Source of the DNA: Verrucomicrobiota bacterium
Lineage (GTDB): Bacteria; Verrucomicrobiota; Verrucomicrobiia; Opitutales; Opitutaceae
NCBI GenBank assembly: GCA_023399155.1
Contig: JAEWQP010000030.1
Location: 186,001 to 250,000, forward strand
Direction: 5' to 3'
DNA: 64,000 nucleotides
A program made the translations under genes and the position numbers. This document shows positions 53,268 to 61,885 of this stretch, piece after piece (the first letter of the stretch is position 1; each line of letters begins with the position of its first letter). The notes under the pieces are model-generated. The model was not told the origin of the DNA and ran no database searches. It was given only the letters and a program-made list of their open reading frames with translations.

Positions 53268-54134
53268 ATGAACCATCCCCCGCACCTCCTCCTCCTTCTC
53301 AGCCTTCTCGCCGCAGCCGCGGCCCTGCCCGCCGCCCACGCCCAGCGGCAGCCGCAGGCTGCAAACAAGACCGGATACACCCTGTTTCAGCCGACTCCAC
53401 CCGAGTTGCTCCGCGACCTTTCCACCGACCGGCCGGATACGACTGAAAGTCCCCACACGGTCGACGCGGGCCATGTGCAGCTGGAGTTTGACGTCTTTCG
53501 CTACACGGTCGACCGCCAGGGCGGCGTGCGCACGCGCGAGCTCAGTGTCGCGCCGATGAATGTGAAGGTGGGCCTGCTCCACCACGTGGACCTCCAGCTG
53601 ATGTTCGACCCCTATGTGCGCGGGGAGATCGACACCGGACCGGGGCGGGACATCACGTATTCAGATGTCGGCGACTTCGTCACCCGGCTCAAGATCAACC
53701 TCTGGGGCAACGACGAGGGGCGCACCGCCCTGGCCATCATGCCCTACGTGAAGTGGCCGCTCTCGTCCAATGAAGTCCGCAACGGCGAGACCGAGGGCGG
53801 CGTGATCATTCCGTTCGGGGTCGACCTCGGCGGGGGATGGAGCATGGGCCTGATGACCGAGGTGGACTTCGTCAGCGATGGCGACGGTGGATACGATACG
53901 GAGTGGCTGAACACGATCACCTTCAGTCGCAACCTCGCCGGCGCGCTGGGCGGCTTCGTGGAGTTCGCCGCGATCACGAGCAGCGCCGCAGACTCCGATT
54001 GGCAGGGTTACCTCGATGTGGGGTTTACGTACGGATTCGATCCGAACAACCAGCTCGATTTCGGCTGCAACTTCGGCGTCACGCGTTCGGCCGCCGACTA
54101 CCAGCCCTTTCTTGGATACACCCGGCGATACTGA
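53268..54134 (+). CDS. outer-membrane beta-barrel transporter-like protein
   Basis: 288 aa from the ATG at 53268, which opens the signal peptide (MNHPPHLLLLLSLLAAAAA). The mature protein has the DRPDTTESPHTVDAGHVQLE start of the meta-pathway phenol-degradation/transporter-like (PF13557) outer-membrane family. Alternating beta strands follow, to a final aromatic residue (Tyr). It would be a small outer-membrane barrel. It follows the His-rich protein gene by 149 bases and may be the last gene of the czc cluster; its substrate is unknown. Confidence 0.75.
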   Translation: MNHPPHLLLLLSLLAAAAALPAAHAQRQPQAANKTGYTLFQPTPPELLRDLSTDRPDTTESPHTVDAGHVQLEFDVFRYTVDRQGGVRTRELSVAPMNVKVGLLHHVDLQLMFDPYVRGEIDTGPGRDITYSDVGDFVTRLKINLWGNDEGRTALAIMPYVKWPLSSNEVRNGETEGGVIIPFGVDLGGGWSMGLMTEVDFVSDGDGGYDTEWLNTITFSRNLAGALGGFVEFAAITSSAADSDWQGYLDVGFTYGFDPNNQLDFGCNFGVTRSAADYQPFLGYTRRY

Positions 54135-54421
54135 GGCGCCGGCGGATCGCCCACGTCCCGATCGCAAAGGCGGCTCATCACCGTCTGCCTGATACAGGCG
54201 CCGATGGACGCGCGGCGCGCAGGTTCGCCCGACGGAACCCATCTCCGGGTTGACGGCCGCGCGCCACACCAAGCGCGCGCGGAGATCCGATCTTGTCCGG
54301 GTCCTACGCGAACCAGGCGCGCCCGGAGATCGTGCTCCACCGAATCCCAGGCGGTTATCCGGCTCCGAAGCGGTGAACCTTGTCCGGACGCCCGCGCGCC
54401 CGGCGGCCGCACCTCCTGAAG

Positions 54422-55396
54422 TCAGGCGACGGCGAAGCGCTGCCGGTATTCGGCCGGTGTTACGCCAAGGTCGTGCACGAATGCCCGCCAGAGCGTGCTC
54501 GGGTCGCCGAGTCCGGCGCGCGCGGCCACGTCCTTGAGCGGGCGGTTCGTTTCCTCGAGCTGCCGGCGTGCCTCGTCGAGCCGCAGTCGCCGCACCACCT
54601 GGGCCGGCGACTCGCCCAGGTGCTTGCGACACCATCGGCTGAGCGTCCGCGGACTCATGCCAACCTGCGCGGCGAGTTCCTCGACGGGGAGCCGGGCGTC
54701 GAGATGCGTGAGCACGAATGCCGAGAGTCTCGCCAAAGGCGAGTCATCCTGGGCACTCTCCCCGGCCGGCGTGCTGAATTGTGCCTGATGACCGGTACGT
54801 CGCAGGAATAACACCATCCGCTTGGCGACGCGCCTCGCGAGCCCATGGCCGTGGTGCTGCTCGACGAGTGCCAGGGCGAGATCCACACCGGCCGTGACTC
54901 CGGCCGACGTCCATACTCCCCGATCGTGAACATAGATCCCTTCGTCGATCACGCGGACCTTTGGGAAACGGACACGCAGGGCGTCGAGATACATCCAATG
55001 CGTCGTGGCCCGCCGCCCGTCGAGCATCCCCGCGGCCGCGAGCGCGAATGCGCCAGTGCAGATCGACACCGTAGTGCCGAGGCGCGGACCGTGTCGCCGC
55101 AGCCAGGACACGAGAGGCGCATGATCCGCGGGAACCGGATCCATCGGCGACGCTCCCGCCACCACCACCACGTCTGGCGGGGATCCCAGTCGGGACGGCA
55201 GGGGCTGCACGCCGCCGAGGCAGAGGCCGAACCGGGTCTCGACCATCGGCGCACTCGGACTAAACACCTGCAGGCGATACGCCTCCCGCCCGAGAAGATC
55301 GTTGGCGTGGCCGAACACCTCCCACGGCCCGGCCAGGTTTGTCATCGACGTCCGGGGAACCACCAAGAACCACACGCGTCGGCTGGAAATGGACAT
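54422..55396 (-). CDS. GlxA-type AraC regulator with DJ-1/PfpI domain
   Basis: 324 aa. Residues 5-195 are a DJ-1/PfpI-like domain with Cys113 in SICTGAFALAAAG at the nucleophile elbow, and residues about 220-322 a double-HTH AraC domain (LPVEELAAQVGMSPRTLSRWCR). GlxA-family regulators often control metabolism of small nitrogenous or aldehyde-type compounds, but no target is readable here. It is divergent from the gap gene with 139 bases between, so it might act on that promoter. Confidence 0.9.
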   Translation of the reverse strand: MSISSRRVWFLVVPRTSMTNLAGPWEVFGHANDLLGREAYRLQVFSPSAPMVETRFGLCLGGVQPLPSRLGSPPDVVVVAGASPMDPVPADHAPLVSWLRRHGPRLGTTVSICTGAFALAAAGMLDGRRATTHWMYLDALRVRFPKVRVIDEGIYVHDRGVWTSAGVTAGVDLALALVEQHHGHGLARRVAKRMVLFLRRTGHQAQFSTPAGESAQDDSPLARLSAFVLTHLDARLPVEELAAQVGMSPRTLSRWCRKHLGESPAQVVRRLRLDEARRQLEETNRPLKDVAARAGLGDPSTLWRAFVHDLGVTPAEYRQRFAVA

Positions 55397-55535
55397 GCCC
55401 TACCCAGACACCGAGTGGCTGATTTTGCAATGAAGTTGTCCTTTGGGACATCCCACATCCGGTGTAGTTTATCGCCGCTCCGGTGGGGGGACGGTCCTCC
55501 GGCCGCGAGCCCGTCTCTCAACCAAGGGAACTTCC

Positions 55536-56564
55536 ATGCCAGTCAAAGTCGCAATCAATGGGTTTGGCCGGATTGGCCGGCTCGTGTTCAGGGCCATCGT
55601 CGAACAGGGCCTGCTCGACGACCTCGATGTCGTCGTCCCGGCCGATAATCTCGCGTATCTTCTGAAATATGACACCACACAGGGTCGATTCAACGGCACT
55701 GTCGGCTCGGCAAAATCGTCGCCCGATCGCACCGACGACGACATCCTGATCGTGAACGGGAGGGAGATTCGCGTGGTGAGCGCGAAGACGCCGGCGGAGC
55801 TGCCCTGGAAGCAACTCGGCGTGCGCCTTGTCATCGAGTCGACCGGGCTCTTCACCGATGCCGACAAGGCTCGTGGCCATCTTCAGGCGGGCGCGAGCAA
55901 GGTGATCATCTCCGCGCCGGCCAAGGGCGAGGACATCACGCTGGCGATGGGCGTCAACGATCACCTCTACGACCCGGCGCGGCATCACATCGTTTCCAAC
56001 GCGTCCTGCACGACGAACTGCCTCGCCGCGATCGTCCACGTCGTCCTGAACGAAGGCTTTGGCCTCACCGAGGGTCTGATGACCGCGGTTCATGCCTACA
56101 CGGCGAGCCAGAAGATCGTCGATGGTCCGTCGCGGAAGGATTGGAAAGGCGGGCGCGCGGCGGCGGTGAACATCATCCCATCGAGCACGGGCGCGGCCAA
56201 GGCCGTCGGCCTCGTGCTGCCAGAGGTCAAGGGGAAGCTCACCGGCATGTCCCTGCGCGTGCCGGTGCCGACGGTGTCCGTCGTGGACCTGACGTTCAAG
56301 ACCGCGCAGGCAACGTCGTTGCTCGACCTCAAGGCGGCGATGAAGCGGGCGTCGGAAAGCTATCTCCGCGGCATCCTTGCTTACACCGAGGACGAGGTGG
56401 TCTCGACGGACTTCGTTCACGACCGGCACTCGGCGATCTTCGACGCCGGGGCGTCGCTTGAGCTGAACCGGAACTTCTTCAAGCTCATCGCGTGGTACGA
56501 CAACGAGTGGGGCTACAGCAACCGCGTCGCCGAACTCGCCCAATCGATCGCCGCCAGACTGTAG
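55536..56564 (+). CDS. gap: glyceraldehyde-3-phosphate dehydrogenase
   Basis: 342 aa from the ATG at 55536; the frame is open upstream but the Rossmann start MPVKVAINGFGRIGRLVFR fixes this codon. The catalytic Cys158 is in SNASCTTNCLA and the base is His186. The C-terminal LIAWYDNEWGYSNR motif is intact. It performs the phosphorylating oxidation of glyceraldehyde 3-phosphate in glycolysis. It is monocistronic here. Confidence 0.96.
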   Translation: MPVKVAINGFGRIGRLVFRAIVEQGLLDDLDVVVPADNLAYLLKYDTTQGRFNGTVGSAKSSPDRTDDDILIVNGREIRVVSAKTPAELPWKQLGVRLVIESTGLFTDADKARGHLQAGASKVIISAPAKGEDITLAMGVNDHLYDPARHHIVSNASCTTNCLAAIVHVVLNEGFGLTEGLMTAVHAYTASQKIVDGPSRKDWKGGRAAAVNIIPSSTGAAKAVGLVLPEVKGKLTGMSLRVPVPTVSVVDLTFKTAQATSLLDLKAAMKRASESYLRGILAYTEDEVVSTDFVHDRHSAIFDAGASLELNRNFFKLIAWYDNEWGYSNRVAELAQSIAARL

Positions 56565-56949
56565 GGCGTGTTTTCGAACCCGTGGTCTGGTTCACCCTTT
56601 CGCGTCGGGCGAGGCCTCTTGCCCAGCCGCGGCCCACCAAAGCCTGGGCGGAAGCGGGAGGTCGCGCCCGACGCAACCCGGTTCCCGGTCCGCCTTCACG
56701 TCGCCGGCACTTCGCGGGACGCTGAAGTCCGCGCGGGCGCCGCGGCGGTTGTATCCCGTGGGATCGCCCGATGTGCCCGATGCCACCGTGTGCTCGCACC
56801 GGGCCGCACACACTAGCGTGGCATCGGGTCGCCCCCTGAAAGCAGACCCGGTCAGTGGTGATGGCGGGGTTTTGAAGCTAGGATGTGTCCATGCCGGACG
56901 GGCATCGCAGACTATCGCCTCGCAAACCACCCAACGTGGGAACCGATTT
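56565..56949. other. intergenic region with REPIN-like hairpin
   Basis: 385 bases between gap and the TonB gene. Besides the hairpin at 56602-56674 no gene or named signal was found. The TonB frame is open upstream to 56749, but no membrane signal precedes the ATG at 56950. Confidence 0.45.
56602..56674. repeat. second REPIN-like hairpin
   Basis: 17-base arms (56602-56618 and 56658-56674) match at 15 positions, and a second short inner stem (GCCCA with TGGGC) continues the pairing. The arm core GGGCGAGGCCTC is identical to that of the hairpin at 24193-24259, so the two belong to one repeat family. Confidence 0.6.
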
Positions 56950-57843
56950 ATGATCCATCCGAAACAACACAACAAAGCCTCGGTCCTCGGTGTGGTGATT
57001 TCTGTGCTCGCTGTGCTCGCTTTGCTGGCGTTTGTCGGCATCGGGCTAAACGACGTCCATCAGCGGCTCACGGGCGAGATTAACCAGCTCGAGACGGAGT
57101 TGTCCGAAACGCAGGCGCGCGCGAATGAAGTCGAGCGCCGCCTCGAGCGTGAACAATCGGCACGGCAGCAGGCGGAGGCCTCGTTCAACCTGGCCGAGGA
57201 CGGCATCGCGCAAGTGCATCAGGAGCTGCAAAACCAGCGGGAGACACTGGAAGCGAAGATCGACGAACTCGAGCAGAGCGTTCAGGCGCGCGAGCAGCGC
57301 ATCGCGACGGCGATGGAGGAGAACGCCAGGATCACCGCAGAGCTTGCGCGCGAATCGGAACAGCGCACGTCCGTCGAAAAGGAGATCGCGAGCCTCCGCG
57401 AGCAAGTGAATCAGCAGCTCGAGGCGCCGGAACAGATCGCCGCACTCCCGACCCATCAGGCGGAAATCCGCACGCAACCGACTCCACCATCGCCGGCGCC
57501 TCCGACGCCCGCGGGTACCGCCGCCAAAATGCAGTTCATCGACGACGAGCCGACGGAGAAGGCGAAGGTGTTCGACACACCGCCGAGGCCCGTGGACCTC
57601 GTCCATCCGAAATACCCGCGAGAGCTGAGGCGAGAAGGACGGGAAGGCGTCGTGACCGTTGCCTTCACCGTGAACAAGAAGGGCCGGGTGAACGATGTGG
57701 AGATCCAGGATGCGAGTGCCCGCGCGTTCGCCGACGCTGCCGTCGCCGCCGTGCGGAAGTGGCGCTTCAAGCCCGCGAAGCGCGATGGAAAGCCCGTCGA
57801 GGTTCGCATCTCGCAGACGCTCAGGTTCAACAATAACGAATAG
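56950..57843 (+). CDS. TonB-family protein with long coiled coil
   Basis: 297 aa from the ATG at 56950. A single membrane segment (about 13-35) is followed by a heptad-rich coiled coil (about 37-150), a Pro-rich linker (about 165-185) and a TonB C-terminal domain with PKYPRELRREGREGVV and VRKWRFKPA. The C-terminal fold contacts outer-membrane proteins across the periplasm. In place of the usual Pro-Lys spacer the reach is provided by the coiled coil. No exbB or exbD is adjacent and no TonB-dependent receptor is in the window. It is a single-gene unit. Confidence 0.85.
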   Translation: MIHPKQHNKASVLGVVISVLAVLALLAFVGIGLNDVHQRLTGEINQLETELSETQARANEVERRLEREQSARQQAEASFNLAEDGIAQVHQELQNQRETLEAKIDELEQSVQAREQRIATAMEENARITAELARESEQRTSVEKEIASLREQVNQQLEAPEQIAALPTHQAEIRTQPTPPSPAPPTPAGTAAKMQFIDDEPTEKAKVFDTPPRPVDLVHPKYPRELRREGREGVVTVAFTVNKKGRVNDVEIQDASARAFADAAVAAVRKWRFKPAKRDGKPVEVRISQTLRFNNNE

Positions 57844-57998
57844 GCCCGAGCGCGCCGGCGTGCGCGGCCAGCATTCCTCGCACGACGGATCGTCCGCTTG
57901 ATTCGCCGGCGGGTGCATCGCATCGGCCGTGGATGCGTGGACAGCCAACTCCGGCCCGGCGGCCTGGCCGCACCTCCGGGGCGTGCGCAGCTCATGGC

Positions 57999-58448
57999 TC
58001 AGCTCCCGGTGTCCTCCTTGGAGCGTTCCACGAAGATGGTGAGCCGCGCGAGCGTGAGTGCGCTGCCGACGGCGATGACGATATCGCGGACGGCGATGTC
58101 GAGGAACCGCCCCCAGACCAGCAGTTGTCCGGCGATTGCGAGGAGCCAGGCCATGACCACGAAAGCGCCCAGGCGCGGCCGCAGAAAAACGAGAACGCCC
58201 GCCACGATCTCGATCACGCCGACGAGCCGCATGAACGTTGCGGCGCTCACCGGGACAATGCTCAAAAACATCGGGTTGAGATACACCTCCCATTGCGCGA
58301 GGATGTTCGTGAACTTGTCCGCGCCGGCCACGATCGGGACGATCGCCAACAGGTACTTGAGCGTGGTGTGGGTGGTGAGGATGGCTTGATGCTCCGTCGT
58401 TGCCGCCGCGGTGGAGGTGGTGCTTTGAATGGGATAGCTGGACGCCAT
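57999..58448 (-). CDS. DoxX-like membrane protein
   Basis: 149 aa. A Thr/Ala-rich N-terminus is followed by four membrane segments (about 28-46, 62-85, 93-110, 113-130). The pattern GADKFTNILAQWEVYLNP, with small residues lining the helices and VGVIEIVAGVLVFLRPRLGA, matches the DoxX family of small integral membrane proteins. These are linked to thiosulfate/redox or detoxification functions in other bacteria. It lies on the same strand as the sigma-factor gene, 550 bases downstream of it. Confidence 0.75.
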   Translation of the reverse strand: MASSYPIQSTTSTAAATTEHQAILTTHTTLKYLLAIVPIVAGADKFTNILAQWEVYLNPMFLSIVPVSAATFMRLVGVIEIVAGVLVFLRPRLGAFVVMAWLLAIAGQLLVWGRFLDIAVRDIVIAVGSALTLARLTIFVERSKEDTGS

Positions 58449-58998
58449 AATGTGTTTTCTCGGGTGGTTGCGATAAAGAGGCAGGACATCTGCCTTTCAT
58501 GTTTGGATGCGCGCGGCATCGCGGGGGTGACAGACCCCCTGCGGAATCGACCGTGCTGCGTGCGACGGCACTTCACGCTGAAAGCGCACATGGCGGGTCC
58601 ATTCAGCGTCCCGCGTGCGCTCCCCGCCTTCGTGACGAAGCCAGAGTGCGACTGAACCGGATGTATCCACCCCGCTGGTGCAGCACAATCGATGCTCCAG
58701 CACGCTGGGAGACCTTTGCGGGAAGGTGCCCGTGGCTCGAGCCGGTGCGGCACCGGTCATTCCGGCTCCGGACACGGCGATCCCCACCGGGATTAACCCC
58801 ACGGTTCGCGGGTGCAGCGAGTCTTGGGAGCGGGAGTCAGGGGACGGGCGTCTGTCCGAAGCCCCCGGAGAGCGGGTCGCACGCTGGCCGCGAAACGGCG
58901 AGGCTTCAGCACTGCGCCGCCGGACACGGTGCGGTCCGCGACCCGTTGGAAAAGTCCATGCCCGCCCACATCGCGGGCGTGCGTGACCGGTCGCGGTT
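58449..58998. other. gap between doxX-like and sigma-factor genes
   Basis: 550 bases. Several overlapping open frames exist on both strands but have Arg/Pro/Ser-rich shadow-like composition and no family match. No RNA gene or riboswitch was recognised. It probably contains the promoter of the doxX-like gene. Confidence 0.4.
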
Positions 58999-59700
58999 CT
59001 ACACGGCGTCCGGAGCGGCGCGCAGAACCACGCCGAGCACACGCTGGGTCATCGGGTCGCAGTATTGAGCGGAATAGGTGAACACCTCGGCGGCTGCGGC
59101 GCTGTTGAGCAACGACACCTTCAGGCGCTCGCGTGCGCGGTGAAGGGTGACCTTCACCGAATCGGTGGAGATGCCGAGGCACTCCGCCGTCTCGTCCGTC
59201 GAGAGTTGTTGCACGTCGCGGAGCACATAGACCGCCCGGTGGTTTTCCGGGAGTTTGGCAATGGCGTGTTCGAGGAGAACTCTCATTTCCTTCCAGTGGA
59301 GCTCATCGGGAGTCGCCGTGCCGGACGGTTCGTCCGCGCGCGGATCGACCCGGTCGTCGAGAGGCTCGGTCGCACGTGTCCGGCGCTGCCGAAGCATCAT
59401 GAGGCACTCGTTGATCATGATGCGCGTGAGCCATGTCGCGAACGAGGACGAGCGGTTGAAGCGATTCAGGTGGAGGAACGCCTTGAGATACGCGTTCTGC
59501 ATCGCGTCCTCGGCGAGTTGATGCGCGTGCAGATAAGCCATCCCGACCCGGTAGAGCCGGGTGTTGTGACGCCGGACGACGACCTCGAACATCTCGCGAT
59601 TGCCGCGAATGACATCGTCAATCGCTTCGAGATCGCTGGTTTCAGCGCGTATCAGGTGGTTTCCGGCCAGCTGCGCCGCATTGGGATCGGGCTTTTCCAT
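58999..59700 (-). CDS. ECF-type RNA polymerase sigma factor
   Basis: 233 aa from the ATG at 59700; the longer frame to 59763 has no match. Region 2 (about 35-105) shows FEVVVRRHNTRLYRVGMAYL and DAMQNAYLKAFLHLNRF, and region 4 (about 145-200) LPENHRAVYVLRDVQQLSTDE with HTH SVKVTLHRARERLK. A C-terminal extension of about 35 residues follows region 4. It directs RNA polymerase to alternative promoters. There is no recognisable anti-sigma gene beside it; the neighbour on the same strand is the doxX-like gene. Confidence 0.9.
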   Translation of the reverse strand: MEKPDPNAAQLAGNHLIRAETSDLEAIDDVIRGNREMFEVVVRRHNTRLYRVGMAYLHAHQLAEDAMQNAYLKAFLHLNRFNRSSSFATWLTRIMINECLMMLRQRRTRATEPLDDRVDPRADEPSGTATPDELHWKEMRVLLEHAIAKLPENHRAVYVLRDVQQLSTDETAECLGISTDSVKVTLHRARERLKVSLLNSAAAAEVFTYSAQYCDPMTQRVLGVVLRAAPDAV

Positions 59701-59794
59701 CGTGAATTGGATGCGTGCGGCCGGAAAGAGGTTACACCCCACCCTAACGCAGATCGCCCCCAAGGCGAACGGGCCCCCGATTTGTCGCGACGAT

Positions 59795-59836
59795 CGCCGC
59801 CGGGCTGGATTCGAACCTGGGCTCTGACCCCGTTGT
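59795..59836 (-). other. tRNA-like T-arm fragment after the GH51 gene
   Basis: Directly after the GH51 stop the minus strand reads a hairpin-forming CCCCGT...ACGGGG and then AGGTTCGAATCC, the T-loop consensus of tRNAs. The T-stem pairs at only two positions and the anticodon arm has the wrong loop length, so no functional tRNA can be drawn. It may be a tRNA remnant left by an integration event or a chance match. Confidence 0.25.
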
Positions 59837-61842
59837 CAGTGGACGGGGAAACGCAGGATCGTGAGCGAATGGGCGGGTGCCTCGTAGGGGAAGTCGGCCG
59901 ACAGCGGCACGATGTCCGTGCGCGGCACGACAGCCGCGGCGGCGCCATCCGTGCTGACCACATCGGGATCGACCCCGCCAAAGACGACACGCTGCGCGGT
60001 CGACGGAAGAGTCCCCGATGCAGCGAATCGCACCGAGAGCGGCCGTGGCGCGCCGTCACCATTGACGACCTTGACGATGAGATCGCCGCTCGCGCTGTCG
60101 CGCACAGTGGAAGCCGTCAGCCGTGCGCCGGCCGGCACCCCCAGGGACGCGGTGGGCACGTAGACGTCGCCCTGATTCCGTCCGAACAGGTGTTGCACCG
60201 TGTAGTTGAGGCTTGGAAACACGTCGGTGGCGTTGAAATAGATCATGTCCGGAAGCCACTGGGTGTGTTCGCGGCGGGCGAGCAACGGTGCGTAGGATGC
60301 CAGCCGGACAATATCTCCGTTGCGTTCGAGGCTGGTGAGGAAGGCAGCTTCGGCGATCGCAGTGCGCAGGGTATTGCGGCGGTCCTTTTCGTGCGCGGCA
60401 TACTCGCCGACATACACGGCGGGCCCACGGCGATCGTAGGAGTCGTAGCGACCGAGGTTGGCCCAAAACCACTCGGGCGTCATGTAGTAATGCTCGTCGA
60501 CCATCGCGAGATTGAGCTCGCGTGCGAAAGCCCAGCCGTTGTCGAAGTCCTTGCCGCTGGCAAATGGTCCGGAGGTGCCGATGACCGTGATCTCGGGATG
60601 CTTCTCCCGAAGCACGGTGTTGATCAGGGTGAAGCGCTCCTTGAACTCGGGTGTGATCGCATCCTCGTTGCCCACCCCAAGATACTTCAGGCCGAAGGGC
60701 GCCGGATGACCAGCCGCCGCGCGCACGGAGCCCCACGGCGACTCCGCGGGTCCGTTGGCCCATTCGATGAGGTCAAGAACGTCCTGAATATAATCCGGCA
60801 TCTCATCCATCGGCAGGCCCTCCTGCCCGCGTCCGGGCGAGTGGCCCGAGTGCTGGCAGCACACGCCCGCTGTCACCACCGGAACCGGCACCGCACCGAT
60901 GTCCTCGCAATACTGGAAATACTCGAAGTAACCCAGCCCCATCGTTTGATGATAGCCCCATGAATTGCGCGCGGCTGCGCGCTGCTCCACGGGTCCAACC
61001 GTACCCTTCCAATCATAGTAGGCGTGAATGCCGGTGCCGTGCACGAGACAGCCGCCCGGGAAGCGCACGAACTTCGGCATCAGATCAGCGATCGTCTCGG
61101 CAAGGTCGCGTCGCAGCCCGTTCGCACGGCCCTTGAACGTGTCTTTTGGATACAGCGAGACCATGTCGAGCGCGATCCCGCCCGCCTCGTGGGCGAGAAC
61201 GACCAGGCGGGCGCGCGACTCGGACCTCGATGGCGTGAGCGTGAAGGCATGCCTGGTCCAAGTGCGACCGGAGATCGCGACCTTCGCCTCGGCGAGGACG
61301 TCGCCTTGGGCGTCCTCCAGGCGGAGGGTCACGGGCATCGGCTTCGACTGATCCCCAGGACCCCACATGATCCCCATGTAGGCCTGGTAGGCGAAGAACG
61401 ACGCCTCATACGTCTTGCCGGCCTCGAGCGGGATCTGGTCGAAACCGCGATTGGCGACGCCGACCCCCTCGCCCGGTCTGGTCACATGAAGCAGCAGATA
61501 GTTCGGGTTGTTCACGTGCACAGGACGTGAATCGCCCAGTCCGAGCTTTCCGTCGCCGTCACCGCGCCGCTCCAGCTCCCAAAACGAAAATGGCCCCCAC
61601 TCCGACTGCTCCGTCGGGCTGTATTCAAAGGATCGATTCTGAATCAGCTCGGGATAGAGACCGCCGTCGGCAGCGTAGTTCAGGTCTTCGAAGAAAATCC
61701 CAAACAGGTGCGGGCTGATCGGGACACCGGGTGCCACCGTGTCGATGGTGATCACAGTCGGCGGCTGCTCGGCAGCCATCGACGGGATCGGCACCAGGAG
61801 TGCGGCGGATGCAAGCCCGATAAGGGCGAGTCTTGACGTCAT
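59836..61842 (-). CDS. secreted GH51 alpha-L-arabinofuranosidase
   Basis: 668 aa from the ATG at 61842, which opens the signal peptide (MTSRLALIGLASAALLVPI). Residues about 35-230 include a carbohydrate-binding-like beta domain. The GH51 barrel follows, with acid/base Glu393 in VGNED and nucleophile Glu480 in YVGEYAAH, and a C-terminal beta domain. It should remove arabinofuranose side chains from arabinoxylan or arabinan outside the cytoplasm. It follows the esterase gene by 43 bases on the same strand, so the two form an operon acting on the same polymer. Confidence 0.92.
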   Translation of the reverse strand: MTSRLALIGLASAALLVPIPSMAAEQPPTVITIDTVAPGVPISPHLFGIFFEDLNYAADGGLYPELIQNRSFEYSPTEQSEWGPFSFWELERRGDGDGKLGLGDSRPVHVNNPNYLLLHVTRPGEGVGVANRGFDQIPLEAGKTYEASFFAYQAYMGIMWGPGDQSKPMPVTLRLEDAQGDVLAEAKVAISGRTWTRHAFTLTPSRSESRARLVVLAHEAGGIALDMVSLYPKDTFKGRANGLRRDLAETIADLMPKFVRFPGGCLVHGTGIHAYYDWKGTVGPVEQRAAARNSWGYHQTMGLGYFEYFQYCEDIGAVPVPVVTAGVCCQHSGHSPGRGQEGLPMDEMPDYIQDVLDLIEWANGPAESPWGSVRAAAGHPAPFGLKYLGVGNEDAITPEFKERFTLINTVLREKHPEITVIGTSGPFASGKDFDNGWAFARELNLAMVDEHYYMTPEWFWANLGRYDSYDRRGPAVYVGEYAAHEKDRRNTLRTAIAEAAFLTSLERNGDIVRLASYAPLLARREHTQWLPDMIYFNATDVFPSLNYTVQHLFGRNQGDVYVPTASLGVPAGARLTASTVRDSASGDLIVKVVNGDGAPRPLSVRFAASGTLPSTAQRVVFGGVDPDVVSTDGAAAAVVPRTDIVPLSADFPYEAPAHSLTILRFPVH

Positions 61843-61885
61843 GACGAGGAAGGAGGCGTGCCGTCGGTCCGAGCTGGCCGTGCGA

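Noticed and set aside
58681..58830. A structured-looking GC-rich stretch considered as a cobalamin or other riboswitch
   Set aside because: The conserved core boxes of known riboswitches are absent and it does not precede a matching gene.
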